NCBI GenBank assembly: GCA_003427395.1 | Contig: BFEA01000098.1 | Location: forward strand, 573,990 to 601,852 | DNA length: 27,863 nt | Reading direction: 5' to 3' | DNA from: Chara braunii | Lineage: Eukaryota > Streptophyta > Charophyceae > Charales > Characeae | The notes under the pieces: generated by a model | The model's database searches: none | The model's input: the letters and a program-made list of their open reading frames with translations, nothing else | What the model was told of the DNA's origin: nothing | Made by a program: the position numbers and the translations under genes | Shown: piece by piece, positions 1 to 9,850 of the stretch | Numbering within the stretch: position 1 is the first letter of the stretch | Layout: every line of letters starts with the position of its first letter

Positions 1-760
1 CCGCTATGGCTCGGGCTCAATGGGGAGGTAGGAGGAGGAGGAGGAGGAGGAGGAGAAGAAGAAGAAGAAGAAGAAGAAGAAAAAGAAGAAGAAGAAGAAG
101 AGGACAAGGAGTAGGAGGAGGAGGAGGAGATGAAAAAGAAGAAGAAGAAGAGGACGAGGAGGACGAGGAGGAGGAGAAGGAAAAGAAGAAGAAGAAGAGG
201 ATGAGGAGGAAGAGGAGGGAAAAAGATGAAAAAGAGGACGAGGAGAAGAACGGAAAAGAAGAAGAAGAAGATGATGAGGAGGAAGAGGAGGGAAAAGATG
301 AAGAAAAAGAGGACGAGGAGAAGAACAAGAAGAAGAGGAGGAGGGAAACAGATGGCGAGGATGAGGAGGAAGAGAAGAAGAGGAAGGAGGAGGAGGAGGA
401 GGAGGAGAAGAGGATGCGGAGGAGGGAAAAAGATGAAGAAGAAGAGGACGAGGAGGAGAACAAGAAGAAGAGGATGAGGAGGAGAACAAGAAGAAGAGGA
501 CGAGGAGGAGAACAAGAAGAAGAGGAGGGAAAAAGATGATGAGGACGAGGACAAGGAGGAAGAGAAGAAGAAGAAGAGGAGGAGGAGGACGAGGAGGAGG
601 AGAAGGAGGAGGAGAAGACGAAAAAGAAGAATAGGAGGAGGGGAGGAGGAGGAGGAGAAGAAGAAGAGTAGGAGGAGGAGGAGGAGGAGGAGGAGGAGGA
701 GGAGGAGAAGAAGAAGAAGAAGAAGAAGAAGAAGAAGAAGAAGAAGAGGAGGAGGAGGGG
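1..760. repeat. Purine-rich low-complexity tract (GAA/GAG/GGA)
   Basis: Almost every base on the + strand is A or G. A degenerate unit of about 50-70 bp (agggaaaaagatgaa followed by gaggacgaggag and aacaagaagaag) recurs near 216, 288, 420 and 522. All frames stay open because the tract has few T bases, giving poly-Glu/Lys/Arg on + and poly-Ser/Leu/Phe on -. I treat those as artefacts of composition, not genes. Confidence 0.9.
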
Positions 761-1069
761 CGCTGGTGGACTTACCTTCGCGGCTATGGGGGGCTGTTGC
801 GACGAAGCGGGCTGGCGGGGCGAAGCAGCTGCACAGAGAGGTCGATGGCGGGTTCGAGACGGGGCGCACTGGCACTGGTCGCGCGGTGGCAGCACACGAC
901 GTCCACGTGCATGCTGAATGGCACGACATCAACGTTGTGTGATGTTGCTGTAGCATGGGGCAAGCTGGGCGGAGGGGCGGAGGCAGCGCAAAACCACGCC
1001 GTGATTCACATTTCAAAACGCGGCCGATTTCGGCCGCAGATCCGCACCACGTTTTCAAATTTGAAAACA
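761..1069. other. GC-rich spacer with two perfect palindromes and a donor-like site on the minus strand
   Basis: No supported gene. Two palindromes sit close together: gcggccg-attt-cggccgc at 1020-1037, and the perfect 18-mer gttttcaaatttgaaaac at 1051-1068. On the minus strand, sequence reading ccgcgaag is followed by gtaagt at about 772-767, a consensus 5' splice site, after a stop-free GC-rich stretch from 895 to 773. This could be the end of a first exon of a minus-strand gene, but no partner exon or protein family was found. Confidence 0.4.
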
Positions 1070-1192
1070 GGGGCCTACCGGACCCCATTTTCTTTTGGAA
1101 ACGCGCAGCCCATCTCCACCGTTGATCTGCGCCAATCGGCGGTGGAGATTGGTCGCGTGTTCTCAAAAGAAAACGGGGTTCGGTAGGGCCCG
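1070..1192. mobile_element. Foldback (MITE-like) element with about 55-bp arms
   Basis: The left arm (from about 1070: ggggcctaccgg, then ttttcttttgg, then atctccaccg) is the imperfect reverse complement of the right arm ending at 1192 (cggtggagatt, then ctcaaaagaaaacgggg, then ggtagggcccg). A short loop around gatctgcgccaatc separates them. Long arms with a tiny loop are typical of foldback or MITE DNA. No clear target-site duplication was seen. The right arm is repeated at 1632-1712 as part of the 519-bp duplication, where the outer left arm is missing. Confidence 0.6.
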
Positions 1193-2156
1193 TTTTTTTT
1201 CTTCACTGGTGGCGGCAGCCTCTAAGAGGCTGGGCAGGGACGGGGACGCCCGAAAATCCCCCATACCGCCCCCCAGAAGGAGTGCACCAAATCGAACGGG
1301 GGCCTGCCGGGCCAGTGAACTGCCCGGTTGGACTGGTAGGCTCCCAGTCGGTTGAAGGTCCCCCGGTCGATCCGGGGACCAGCACTGACTGGCACATAAA
1401 AGTGCACACGTGCAGCAAGAACACTTGGTTCTGTCAGCACCTGCTGGCTATTCAGCGATGCGCCCACTGGAGAGCTTTCGCTATATTCCTGGAAGCCTGC
1501 CTGTTATGTCTGCTGGGGGAAAAAATGTAGAGAGAGACTACTACGGTGTGTTTGGCTCCCTCGATATCGGAAATTCTTTGTACTCCCCTGTTTTTGGCAG
1601 TTTATGTTAGCGCGAAGTTGCGAAGGGTTCTTCTCCACCGCTGATCTGCGCCAATCGGCGGCGGAGATTGGTCGCGCGTTCTCAAAAGAAAACGGGGTCC
1701 GGTAGGGCCCGTTTTTTTTCTTCACTGGTGGCGGCAGCCTCCAAGAGGCTGGGCAGGGACGGGGACGCCCAAAAATCCCCCATACCGCCCCCCAGAAGGA
1801 GTGCACCAAATCGAACGGGGGGTCTGCCGGGCCAGTGAACTGCCCGGTAGGCTCCCGGTCGGTTGAAGGTCCCCGGTCCATCCGGGGACCAGCACTGACT
1901 GGCACATATAATGCACATGTGCAGCAAGAACACTTGCTTCTGTCAGCACCTGCTGGCTATATAATAGACAGACATTCAGCGATGCACCCACTGGAGAGCT
2001 TTCGCTATATTCCTGGAAGCCTGCCTGGCATGTCTGCTGGGGAAGAAAATGTAGAGAGAGACTACTACTGTGTGTTTGGCTCCCTCGATATCGGAAGTTC
2101 TTTGTACTCCCCTGTTTTTGGCAGTTTATCTTAGCGCGAAGTTGCGTAGGGTTTTT
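1113..2156. repeat. Tandem duplication, two units of about 519 and 525 bp
   Basis: Unit 1 (1113-1631) and unit 2 (1632-2156) align along their whole length with scattered substitutions and small indels. Shared landmarks are tctccaccg / gatctgcgccaatcgg at the start, gtagggcccgtttttttt, gccccccagaaggagtgcac, ggggaccagcactgactggc, tttcgctatattcctggaag, gagagagactacta and gcagtttatnttagcgcgaa at the end. Unit 2 has a short insertion near atataatagacag. Short ORFs in the two units are not conserved, so it looks non-coding. It probably lies in an intron of the Myb gene or upstream of it. Confidence 0.9.
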
Positions 2157-2630
2157 GGCAGTTTATCTGCTGTGCTTGATTGGGGTTTGACAGGCAGGCA
2201 GGCTCCAAGACTGGATGCCAAAGCCTGGCCTAGTTTTTTTCTGCGACTATGATGAACTCGTTATCATGTGTCTGTGAACAAACGACGTAATGAAATGACT
2301 TCTTTAGATTGCAGTATGCTTTTTGACGAGTGGAACTCTTGTATCATGCCAAAGTGTGAAATCTCTGATTAGTACGCCAGCCTGGCCCAGGCAGGATTTT
2401 ACTACATGCAATGCACAATGCTCCATGTATTGCTGACCTGGATGTCTCTGTTGTCTGCAATGTACACGTATTGCTTCATTTTTGTTGGCATGCCTACTTC
2501 TTGCTTGCTCCTCTTGCTCCTGCGGCTTTCTCCCACACCGCTTCTTATTCCTCGCATCCTGCTTATTCTGCATTCCCATCTGAACCTCTCTTTCTCCCCC
2601 CGAATTCCGCCCTTCCTCATTCCTATTTAG
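2157..2630. other. Non-coding stretch ending in a 3' splice site
   Basis: No gene recognised. The last 100 bases are pyrimidine-rich and end in cattcctatttag at 2630, a good 3' splice site whose AG (2629-2630) starts the Myb exon. The preceding exon of this gene was not found in the window, so this intron would extend at least to the window start unless an exon was missed. Confidence 0.6.
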
Positions 2631-2783
2631 GTGGTGTAATGTACTGGACCCTGGTCTGAAACAGGACAGCTGGACCCCTGAGGAGGATAAGAAGTTGATG
2701 GAAGCGGTTGCTAAACATGAAGTTGGAAAGTGGTCAGCTGTCGCATCAGAGATGCCAGGACGGACAGATAATCATTGCTGGAG
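2631..2783 (+). CDS. MYB4R/SNAPC4-like protein, internal exon with a Myb repeat (partial gene)
   Basis: A 153-bp exon bounded by tttag (2626-2630) and gtgagc (from 2784), phase 2 on both sides. Translation gives the end of one Myb repeat (WCNVLDPGLKQ) and then a nearly complete further repeat: SWTPEEDKKLM, VGKWSAVASEMPGRTDNHCW. The splice to 5040 finishes it as R-R-W-K. The three Trp are spaced 19 and 18 residues apart, as in canonical Myb repeats, and PGRTDNxCWRRW is the recognition helix. The LDP linker between repeats and the C-W-R-R-W-K end are typical of multi-repeat MYB4R1/SNAPC4 proteins, which bind proximal elements of snRNA promoters in the nucleus. Earlier repeats are missing here, so the N-terminus must be upstream. 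A multi-repeat Myb is near certain. The SNAPC4 assignment is inferred from family knowledge, and R1R2R3-type Mybs are less likely. Confidence 0.85.
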
Positions 2784-2881
2784 GTGAGCAAATCACTATA
2801 AAATTAGTATAAATTGTAATTTTTATTATTTTTTCGAACTTTATTTAAAAGAAAAAAAAAGATTGTATCATTCTATGATTC

Positions 2882-3330
2882 TACTAACTTTTAAATTTTT
2901 TTATTTTTTTGTGCCATCTGCACGCGGGGCAGAGGAACTGTTGAAATACCCCAAAGGGTTGGGTAACTTGGGTTATTTCGTTAGATACCCCTAAAACACA
3001 GGGGTATGCGGAAATGCCCTCAACTTTTGCATCTGCCCCTGTCCTGGTCATTGGCAACTTCTCCATATGCTCTGGCCCCAGGCTAGAGGGGCCGGCGCAA
3101 TTTTTGTGCCATCTGCAGGGTCCAACAGAAAGAAATACGGGGCCAAGTAGACAATTTCCCCAGGGCCTGGTAGGGGTCTATGCAAAAGACAACAGGCCCA
3201 ATTGGCGAGTGGGGTATTTTGCAAAGTTCCGCAGTTGTCGTAGGGGGATTTTGCCATACCCATGTCTTTTAGGGGTGTCTGACGAAATACCTTTTTCTTA
3301 TTGAGTTATAAAAAAAATAAAAACTTGGTA
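2882..3330. mobile_element. Putative non-autonomous element with imperfect inverted arms
   Basis: The segment around 2968-3020 (ttatttcgttagataccc, then ctaaaacacaggggtatg) is inversely repeated at about 3245-3299 (catacccatgtcttttagg, then gtctgacgaaatacc). AT-rich ends (tttttttattttttt on the left, aaaaaaaataaaaac on the right) extend the symmetry. A direct repeat tttgtgccatctgca occurs at about 2909 and 3103. No coding capacity and no clear target duplication, so boundaries are approximate. Confidence 0.4.
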
Positions 3331-3722
3331 CAATCGGTTTCTCTTTTATAAACCTTTTTGTTTTCTTCCCTTTGGGCTGGACATAAGAAACCCACTTTCA
3401 TTCGGAAGTCCCCAAACTTGACTTGTTGGGATGGAAGCGTGTGTCTATTTATCCGCATGCAGATTTTGACTTGGGTTGGAAGGATGTCCATGTGCATCTG
3501 ACAGGGCTTGTTTCATTGTTTTCGATTCAAGCAGGCTATTTATGTCAGATGGATGTTGCATGGTTATGCTTCTGTAAGAAATCCAGAGTTGCTCATGCAA
3601 AGCACTGTGCGATGTGGCGAGTGTTGGATTGTAAAATGTGATCTTCTCCACTTGCACAGGTGCAGGAGGGAACTCGTTCCCAGAGTTTCAGCTCACTCGC
3701 ATAGCTTGTAGAGAATAGCTTT

Positions 3723-3822
3723 TTTTTTTGCACAAATGGACTCTTCTTGTGCTATAGTTTTTTTGTACAAATGGACTCGTCTTGTGCTATAGTTTTTTTG
3801 CACAAATGGACTCATCTTGTTT
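3723..3822. repeat. Tandem repeat, 3 copies of a 35-bp unit
   Basis: The unit tttttttgcacaaatggact followed by cttcttgtgctatag occurs three times, with gcacaaatgga or gtacaaatgga starting at 3730, 3765 and 3800. The third copy diverges after cttgtt. It is an intronic minisatellite. Confidence 0.9.
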
Positions 3823-4620
3823 CTGCTACTGCTGAGAAGCCTGCAGGCACCGAGGAAGGGCGCAGTTGAAAGACTGCAGGTACTGTCGAAGGGATATTTC
3901 CACAATTTTCCAGGCTAGAAATGACAGGCCCTTTAGGTTCGCAGCCCAGGAAATTTTCTGTAAAGGAAGTGTACCGCCAGGGTCCAAACAGCTCAAACAA
4001 TGGCCTTCAGCAGAGAGAACAAAGCTACTATCGGTAGTGCTACTTCCATGTGCACATCTCCCCTCCCATGGAAAACGTTCATCGACGTTTGATCACAAAC
4101 CATCCCGCCATGGCATCCTTTTTTTCCTACGTGTTCTCTTCGACAGCCCTCAGCGACCAGGTATTTCCAGAGGCAGTGCTGGGTAGTTGCAGAGTGCTCT
4201 CAGGACAGGTGGTAATGTCGTATCAGGTGGAAAAGCTGCAAAGTCAAGTAGATAAACAGCGGATGGAGAGCAGGCACTGCAAGGCTATCCAGAATTTTTT
4301 TTCTGTATGATGCTTGTGCGTTTAACAAGATCTCTGTTTTAGTGTTTCCCCTTTTGATATGGTATTGGACCACCGGTAGCACGTTGGTACTCTTGATCTA
4401 CCCAACCCCAACATCAAACAGCATCTACAAGATTTACTTATAAGTTATATTAGTATATATTAGCTTGTGATAAATCAAAAACCGGTAGCCCAGTCATGAA
4501 TAATGTGCGTAGCTTTGGGAACGTGGAGCAAGCTTTGGGAAATTATGTCCCTGTTAACCAAAGACCGATTCGTTGGTTCGAACTTTCTTACAGATCTGTC
4601 CCTCAGGACGACAGTCGTAG

Positions 4621-4779
4621 CGTCTCCCGACTGCAACTTTCTTTTCCATGCTGCTGTTATGGTAATGAATGGGCATTCCAGCATAATCCACATCATGGAA
4701 AAGAAAGTCGCATCTGTCCAGGATAAGCCACATTATGTTCTGTTCAGATGTCCAAGCCGCCTTGTGACTGCCCTGTGAC
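4621..4779. repeat. Dispersed repeat, copy A (copy B at 20159-20275)
   Basis: Shares gcaactttcttttccatgc, tgctgttatggta, gaatgggcat, ccagcataatccacatcatg and gttctgttcagatgtccaag with the region near 20175-20265. Copy A also carries an internal inverted repeat: gcaactttcttttccatg near 4633 faces catggaaaagaaagtcgc near 4694. A non-autonomous mobile element is likely, but its ends and family are unknown. Confidence 0.7.
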
Positions 4780-5039
4780 TGTCATGAAACCCTGGTGTAT
4801 GGGAACACAGCTTATGCACAGCAGTAGTGGTATTGAAGATGTCACAGTATCCCCTCACACAGCCTTGCCTATTTTTAAACGATTATTTTTTAGCTGCTGT
4901 TTTCAAAATTTCCAGCTTTTTGTATCAGTCATGAAGGCTTCTTCAAATTGGAGGTCGTATGAAAGCGGTGTGATCATTGTGGGTGGGGTTCTGCTCCCGG
5001 CTTTTGTGTTTTCATGAATGAAATGCACTTTGTATTCAG

Positions 5040-8000
5040 GCGATGGAAGGTACTTCATGCTGAGCAGGTGGGACCATATATACGGTCAGTGAAAATAAAA
5101 CGAGTGGCTATGGTTTCGAATTTTGTGGGACGGGAGAGCGAGCGTCCTGAGCTGGGGCCTCAGGACTTCCGTATCACAAATTCTCTGGAAGAGTTGGAGC
5201 CCACTGCTACTGTAAATCGCCGCCCGAAGATGAAGCCCCGAAGAAGATGCCGAGGCCAGTCTATGGCAGGCGAAGCCGTTGACGATGAGAATGTCGATTG
5301 TGCACTCTCGGCTGGCCAAGGTTCTGAAGCGGGTCAGTCATCTCATGAAGAGGCCGTTGCAGGCAGTGAGGCCCCAGTGCATGGCAAGGGTAGGCATGCT
5401 GGTAAAGAAAAACGGAGACGAGCAATGGCGCGGAAAGTGCGCAGTCGTGATGGTGGCAGTCTAGGGGGGGAAGACGGTATGCTTGACGGGGCGCCTTCAG
5501 CCACACAATCCGTTGTAGGCGCTGAGGGAAGTCCAGTGGATGACAATGCGACTTGTCCTGCTGTAAATACAGGGAATAATCGAGTCAGAGGAGCCCAGAA
5601 GAAAAGTCGGCGCCGAAATGTGGTTGCTGGCTTGCCTGATTCCTTGAAAGCCAATGGGACTAGGAAACGAAGGACAAACGCTGGCAAAGGTGGCCAACAG
5701 TACGATGAGTCCCAACAGCAGGAAAGTACTCCGGCAGGCGATAGCGCAGCAGCGATGGGTCAGGAAGGTTGCCCTCTTGGGACGGAGAAACGACCTGCAG
5801 CGCTCACGTCACAGGAAGCATTTGCATTGCAGAAAATCCTAGAGTGGCATGGGCATCTGGCAGGGATTCCACAAGGTGGTGGTGCATCAGTGGTGTGTGA
5901 TGTTGGAGACACTTCTGTGGAGGCCGGCGCCCCTGTAACTCCTCAAGAAATGCTGTGTGCCAGAGGAGTGGCTCCTGCAAATGGAGAAGCGTTGACTAGG
6001 AGAGGGGAAAGAGTGCATGTGGATGGCGGCAAGCGGCGCCCACGTAAACGAAGTGCACCTGTTTCGGAGAAGAACAACAACACTAGCGAACAGGAACCGA
6101 ATGGGAGAGGGAGAGGTGGTGGTGGTGGAAGAAGTCGACGAAAACAGAGTGCAGCCCTGTTAGAGCAGGGCATTGTTGAATGTGAGGAGGAAACAGTGAG
6201 GAAAAAGAGGCCTAGGAGGGGAGGAAAGCATGCAGATGAGAGAAGACCGCCCTCCACGATTCCGACTGGTGATGAGAACTCGCAAGTGAGAGAGGTTTCT
6301 GTTCTCTGGAATGCCGACAATGGGTTTGAGGCTGGAGCTGATGGTGAGGAAGAGTCGCTTCCCCTGGCTTTACACTCTCCACTTGGGGCAGCAAGGGAGG
6401 ACCTGGCCATTGGTGATGTATTATGTCGCAACGGTGTCGATGACACCGAGGAAATGCGCATACCATTGTCCATGAGCATGGGAAGTAAGACGCACAATAA
6501 GCGTAAACGACTGAGCAAGAACCCTTTGGTCGACCTTGAAGCAGAAGCAGATGGGGGCCACGGTGGGAAGCGGAAGAAACGCCTTTCCTCTGGCTTAGAG
6601 CATAGGAACTGTCACAGTGATGAGCCAGCGTCCCCATCTGAAAATGGCCAGACAAAGAAAGGCAGGAGGAGGAGGCAGAGCAAGGAAGACCAGACACATT
6701 TTAAGCCTGGTGGACCACCGCATGAAGTGCTGACAGATGGTGCACCTCCGATCTTGGACAATCCTTCCCAAGAAGCAGCGAATGGGAGAAAGAACGAGCG
6801 ACGAAATGTTGGTGGCAGAAGGCGAAAGGACCTTTCCTCCTCTGGTTTAGAGAATGGAAAGTCTCCCAGAGCCGCCAAGTCACCATCTAGTCAAAGTAGC
6901 CAGAGAAGGAAGGGAAGGAGACAGAGTAAGGCAGAAGAAGCACACTCTAAGCGTGATGGCCCACCCAATAAAGAGGTGATGGACGGTAACCCCCTGATCT
7001 TGGACGATGCCTCCCAGCCAGTGTTAATGATGGCTAATGAACACGGGACTGCATCGAGTGCACTGGCACAAAGGGAAACACACTGTGAACAGGGTGAAGC
7101 ACCTCTACAAATAGTTGAGGAAGCAATAGTCCAGCAAGACGAGAATGGCAATGTGGGACTGAAGCACCATGAGTCGGGCAATGGACATGGATGTGCAACA
7201 AGCAGGGACATGGAGTGCTCGGAACACGGTTGTCTTACTTTAGCAGAAGTGAACACGACGCCAGTTGTTCCTCCAACAGGGGTGGAGGTAGGAGGAGTCG
7301 ACTCTTCCATGGCAGGAATAGCAGCAGGCGCAAGGGCACTTGGCACCATCTGTGACAGGAACAAAGAAAGTGTTATTCTGGGTAGTCAATCTGCGGGTGT
7401 GGCCAAAGCCTTTCAATATAATGATCAACTGGCTCGGTTGTACGAACCAGAGAGAGTTACTGCGGCACGGCAGAAAAGGAGAGAGAGGAAGATGTTAATG
7501 ATGCAGGGTCGGTCGCATGGTGTTCGGAAAGGGAAGAAGGCCCTTCCCAAGGGGGAGGGCAGCGCCGACAGGCAAGTCGGCCGTGGGGGGTATCTGGAGG
7601 GAGTGGAAAACCATGTGGTAGCCAAGGAGGTGGCTGGCGGGAAGAATCGTGTGGGAGTTGAGGGTGAGGGTGATGATGCCGGCGAGGTTCGAGATGGAGG
7701 GAATCCAACAGATCCGACAGATTCAACGGAGATCGAGCAAAGAAATAATCTGTCATGTTCCCGTGGGACATCTGCTTTGCCTGCCTACCCTGCTTGGGCT
7801 GCAGCTTTAAGGCGCAGGGCAACTGGCTCTGAGGTTTCTCCGCGGTCATTGCGACCCTCTGGCTACCTCCCTCCTTCACAGTGCTTGTTTTCTCCACGTC
7901 CGGTGGCATCTTCAGGGAGGCCACCCCTTTTGAATTGTTTCGCTGGCTTTTCTGGCCCTTACAGTCCGGCAGTTCGGCCTTCGCCAGTTCGACCACCAAT

Positions 8001-9033
8001 GCGACAGCCTACGACCCAGGTCTCTGCTCGCCCCCATCCAAACTTCACCACGTTGTTGTTGGGTCAAACGAACAGTAAACCGTCAACGCCGTCACGCTCA
8101 TCCTCTTCACAGGATGCTTCGTCACCCTTCATCCCACACACATCTGCAGTCTCTGTCCCTGTGCAGTTTGCAGGCTCTTCCCCTGGCATGGCGGAGCGTG
8201 CTTCCAATTCTCTGGCGGCGACAAGCACAACAGACCAACTGCCTCGTGGACATAAGAAGGCCTTACCTGTTGCGCACTTACTGGACTTTACCTCTGCTGT
8301 CTTGGCGAGCAATGCCGCAACCCGACTTACTGGACCAGAGACACCAGCTATGCATAATTGCAACGAAGCAGAATCTGGGATGAAGCCATCCTCATCATCT
8401 TTGCCGGAAAATCCGCTGGACGACAGGGCACAGTCGTCAGAATCTCCTGTTGATGTTGAATCGAGTGGAAGAGAAACATGTCAACCCAATGATGGGATTT
8501 GCTTGGAGGGGGATGCTGCGGAGGCAGAAGGTATTTGCGATCTCGAAGAAGCAGAACCGAGGATGAACCCATCGTCTTTGCATGAGACCCAACTGCTCAA
8601 CACGTCACAGTTGTCGGGAGCTCCTTTAAATCTTAGTTGCAAGAGAGCAGATCAATCGCACGGAGAAGGCTTGGAGACAGTGGCTGCAGAGACACCAGCT
8701 ATGTGCCATCACAAAGAATCAGAACATGGAATGAATCCATCATCGTTGCCCGAAAGGCCACTGCCTAATAATACGAGAACATTATCACCGGCTCCCGCTG
8801 ATTCAAGTGGCAGAAAAACAGACCAGCCAAATGGCATTCGTTTGCCGATACAGGCCGCGGCGTCTGGACATGGTCTGCAGGAGACGGGGGTATGCAAGTG
8901 CGCAGACAGATCTTCTGCGGAGCATGTGGAGGAGCCCTCAGAGAGGTCAGTGTATCGTTGTGTTGCCTCTTTGAAATGCGTTTTCCAAATTTCCCATGGC
9001 ATTTGTGAAGTGAGTTTCCCACAGCCTCCTTGA
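5040..9033 (+). CDS. MYB4R/SNAPC4-like protein, giant exon with a basic disordered tail
   Basis: One uninterrupted frame of about 1,330 codons begins at 3' splice site 5038-5039 with RWKVLHAEQVGPY, completing the Myb repeat of 2631-2783. An in-frame ATG at 5014 lies before the acceptor, so it is not the start. Residues 1-40 end in a SNFVGRESERPELGP segment of the kind found after the repeats in plant MYB4R proteins. The rest looks disordered: basic clusters (RRRCRG, KRRRAM, KKSRRR, RKKRPRRGG, KRKRLSK, KKGRRRRQSK) that may be nuclear-localisation or AT-hook-like, a Gly-rich run (RGRGGGGGR), two tandem duplications, and a Pro/Ser-rich segment at about 7770-8150. Coding may stop at TGA 9031-9033. 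However, composition changes after ..EEPSER (8943), where gtcagt at 8946 offers a 5' splice site. Another possible donor is gtatgc at 8890. A tail this long exceeds what I recall for the family. Confidence 0.8.
6562..7050 (+). repeat. In-frame tandem duplication in the MYB4R-like tail (about 83 codons x 2)
   Basis: Unit 1 (6562-6810) and unit 2 (6811 to about 7050) encode the same order of blocks: G(K/R)(R)K..LSSGLE, SPS.., KGRR(RR)QSK, (E)..H.K..GPP..EV..DG.P.ILD..SQ. Similarity is clear but diverged, so the duplication is old and has kept frame. Kept frame through a disordered region supports real translation. Confidence 0.8.
8338..8844 (+). repeat. Three diverged in-frame repeats near the end of the long exon
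   Basis: Copies begin near 8338, 8545 and 8689. Shared blocks in order are ETPAM (copies 1 and 3), E(A/S)E.(G/R)M(K/N)PSS(S)L(P/H)E..L, a Ser/Thr linker, (S/A)P(V/L/A)(D/N)..S(G)(R/K), and (Q)(P/S)(N/H)..G(I). Copy 2 is shorter. The pattern shows repeat-driven growth of the tail. Confidence 0.75.
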
Positions 9034-9067
9034 GACGAGTCTTCCTCAGTGTGATGTCGGAAGACTA

Positions 9068-9172
9068 CCATCTTCACCCGAATAGAACGCCCGGTCATCA
9101 TAGCCGTATTTGTCACAACTTTCGGTCCAGATGCAGCGATAATGACCAGGCGTTCTATTTGGGTGAAGACGG
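9068..9172. mobile_element. 105-bp MITE, pogo/Tc1-mariner type, flanked by TA (copy 1)
   Basis: TA at 9066-9067 and 9173-9174 flank a 105-bp element. Its ends ccatcttcacccgaataga... and ...tctatttgggtgaagacgg are inverted repeats of about 33 bp with three mismatches. The loop contains cacaactttcggtccagatg. A second 105-bp copy lies at 23776-23880 in the opposite orientation with TA on both sides. There the left end reads cagtctt, and CAGT ends with TA target duplication are typical of pogo-like and mariner-like MITEs. It lies just downstream of the long exon. Confidence 0.85.
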
Positions 9173-9174
9173 TA

Positions 9175-9850
9175 GTTGAAACAGGAGTTGTTGCTACTCG
9201 GATATGCCGACTTACCAAATTGTAACGAAATGTGTGGTCTGCATTAATTAATCAATGAAGAGAAAAACGAGAACACGGCAATGTGCATCATCATAGTAAG
9301 ATAAATGATGAAGGCAACATGATATCAGCCATCATAGACTAGAGGATTGGTGTTTGAGGGAATCATTGGGACATATCATGGAGATGAATCTGACGCTCAG
9401 CTTACTGATCTGAGAACGGATTGAAGTTCATTGAACAGAGTTCATGAAATTGAAGGCGCCTCTTTCTCCTCACAAATCATCCATTGACAGGAAAGGGTGT
9501 GAGAATGTGCAGAAAGGAAAGGAATATAACTTATTATCGTAGGAGTCAACCTGGTAAATCTCACATCCACAGAGAGTAAGGAAAAACTTCCGAAAAAGTG
9601 ATATGACGCTCGTCATTCCATGATGAAAAGAAAAACCACATTTACATCATACATGTGTGTACCGCAGCATTATATTGAGGAAGCTGAGATGGAAAGAGGG
9701 AGAAATGATGAGGAGTAACTCGAATCCATCACAAGAAGGTGCTGCAACACAACAGTTATCTTTCTTTTTCTCTAACCGAAACTTATCGCCTTCTCCTTTG
9801 TCAATTCGGGAAGACAGAATGAATGCAAGATAAAGAAGCACTGAACTCAC
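9175..9850. other. No gene recognised
   Basis: AT-moderate, non-repetitive sequence. I see no ORF with protein-like character on either strand and no strong repeat. It would be intronic if 13728-14876 belongs to the same transcript as the long exon. Confidence 0.5.

Larger units (their letters stand above)
2784..5039 (+). other. Intron of the MYB4R-like gene
   Basis: It starts gtgagc and ends tgtattcag, joining codon bases AG (2782-2783) with G (5040) to make Arg in C-W-R-R-W-K. The restored Myb consensus across the junction is strong evidence for both sites. It contains a putative inverted-repeat element (2882-3330), a 35-bp tandem repeat (3723-3822) and a dispersed repeat (4621-4779). The remaining stretches (about 3330-3720, 3830-4620, 4790-5039) show no gene I can support. 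Confidence 0.85.

Noticed and set aside
6-895. Long Glu/Lys/Arg ORFs (+) and a 292-codon Ser/Phe/Leu ORF (-)
   Set aside because: They follow from a purine-only tract that rarely forms stop codons. There is no complex sequence or conserved start.
3535-3573. 39-bp mini-exon between aagcag and gtaagaa
   Set aside because: Including it would separate the two halves of the restored C-W-R-R-W-K Myb motif.
3723-3822. CRISPR-like array
   Set aside because: Contiguous tandem units without unique spacers, inside a eukaryotic intron.
4570-4590. tRNA gene suggested by ggttcgaac (B-box-like)
   Set aside because: No A-box at the right distance and no cloverleaf arms could be formed.
5014-5039. ATG at 5014 as the start of the long ORF
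   Set aside because: It lies before the 3' splice site at 5038-5039. The frame downstream completes a Myb repeat begun at 2631, so this is an internal exon.
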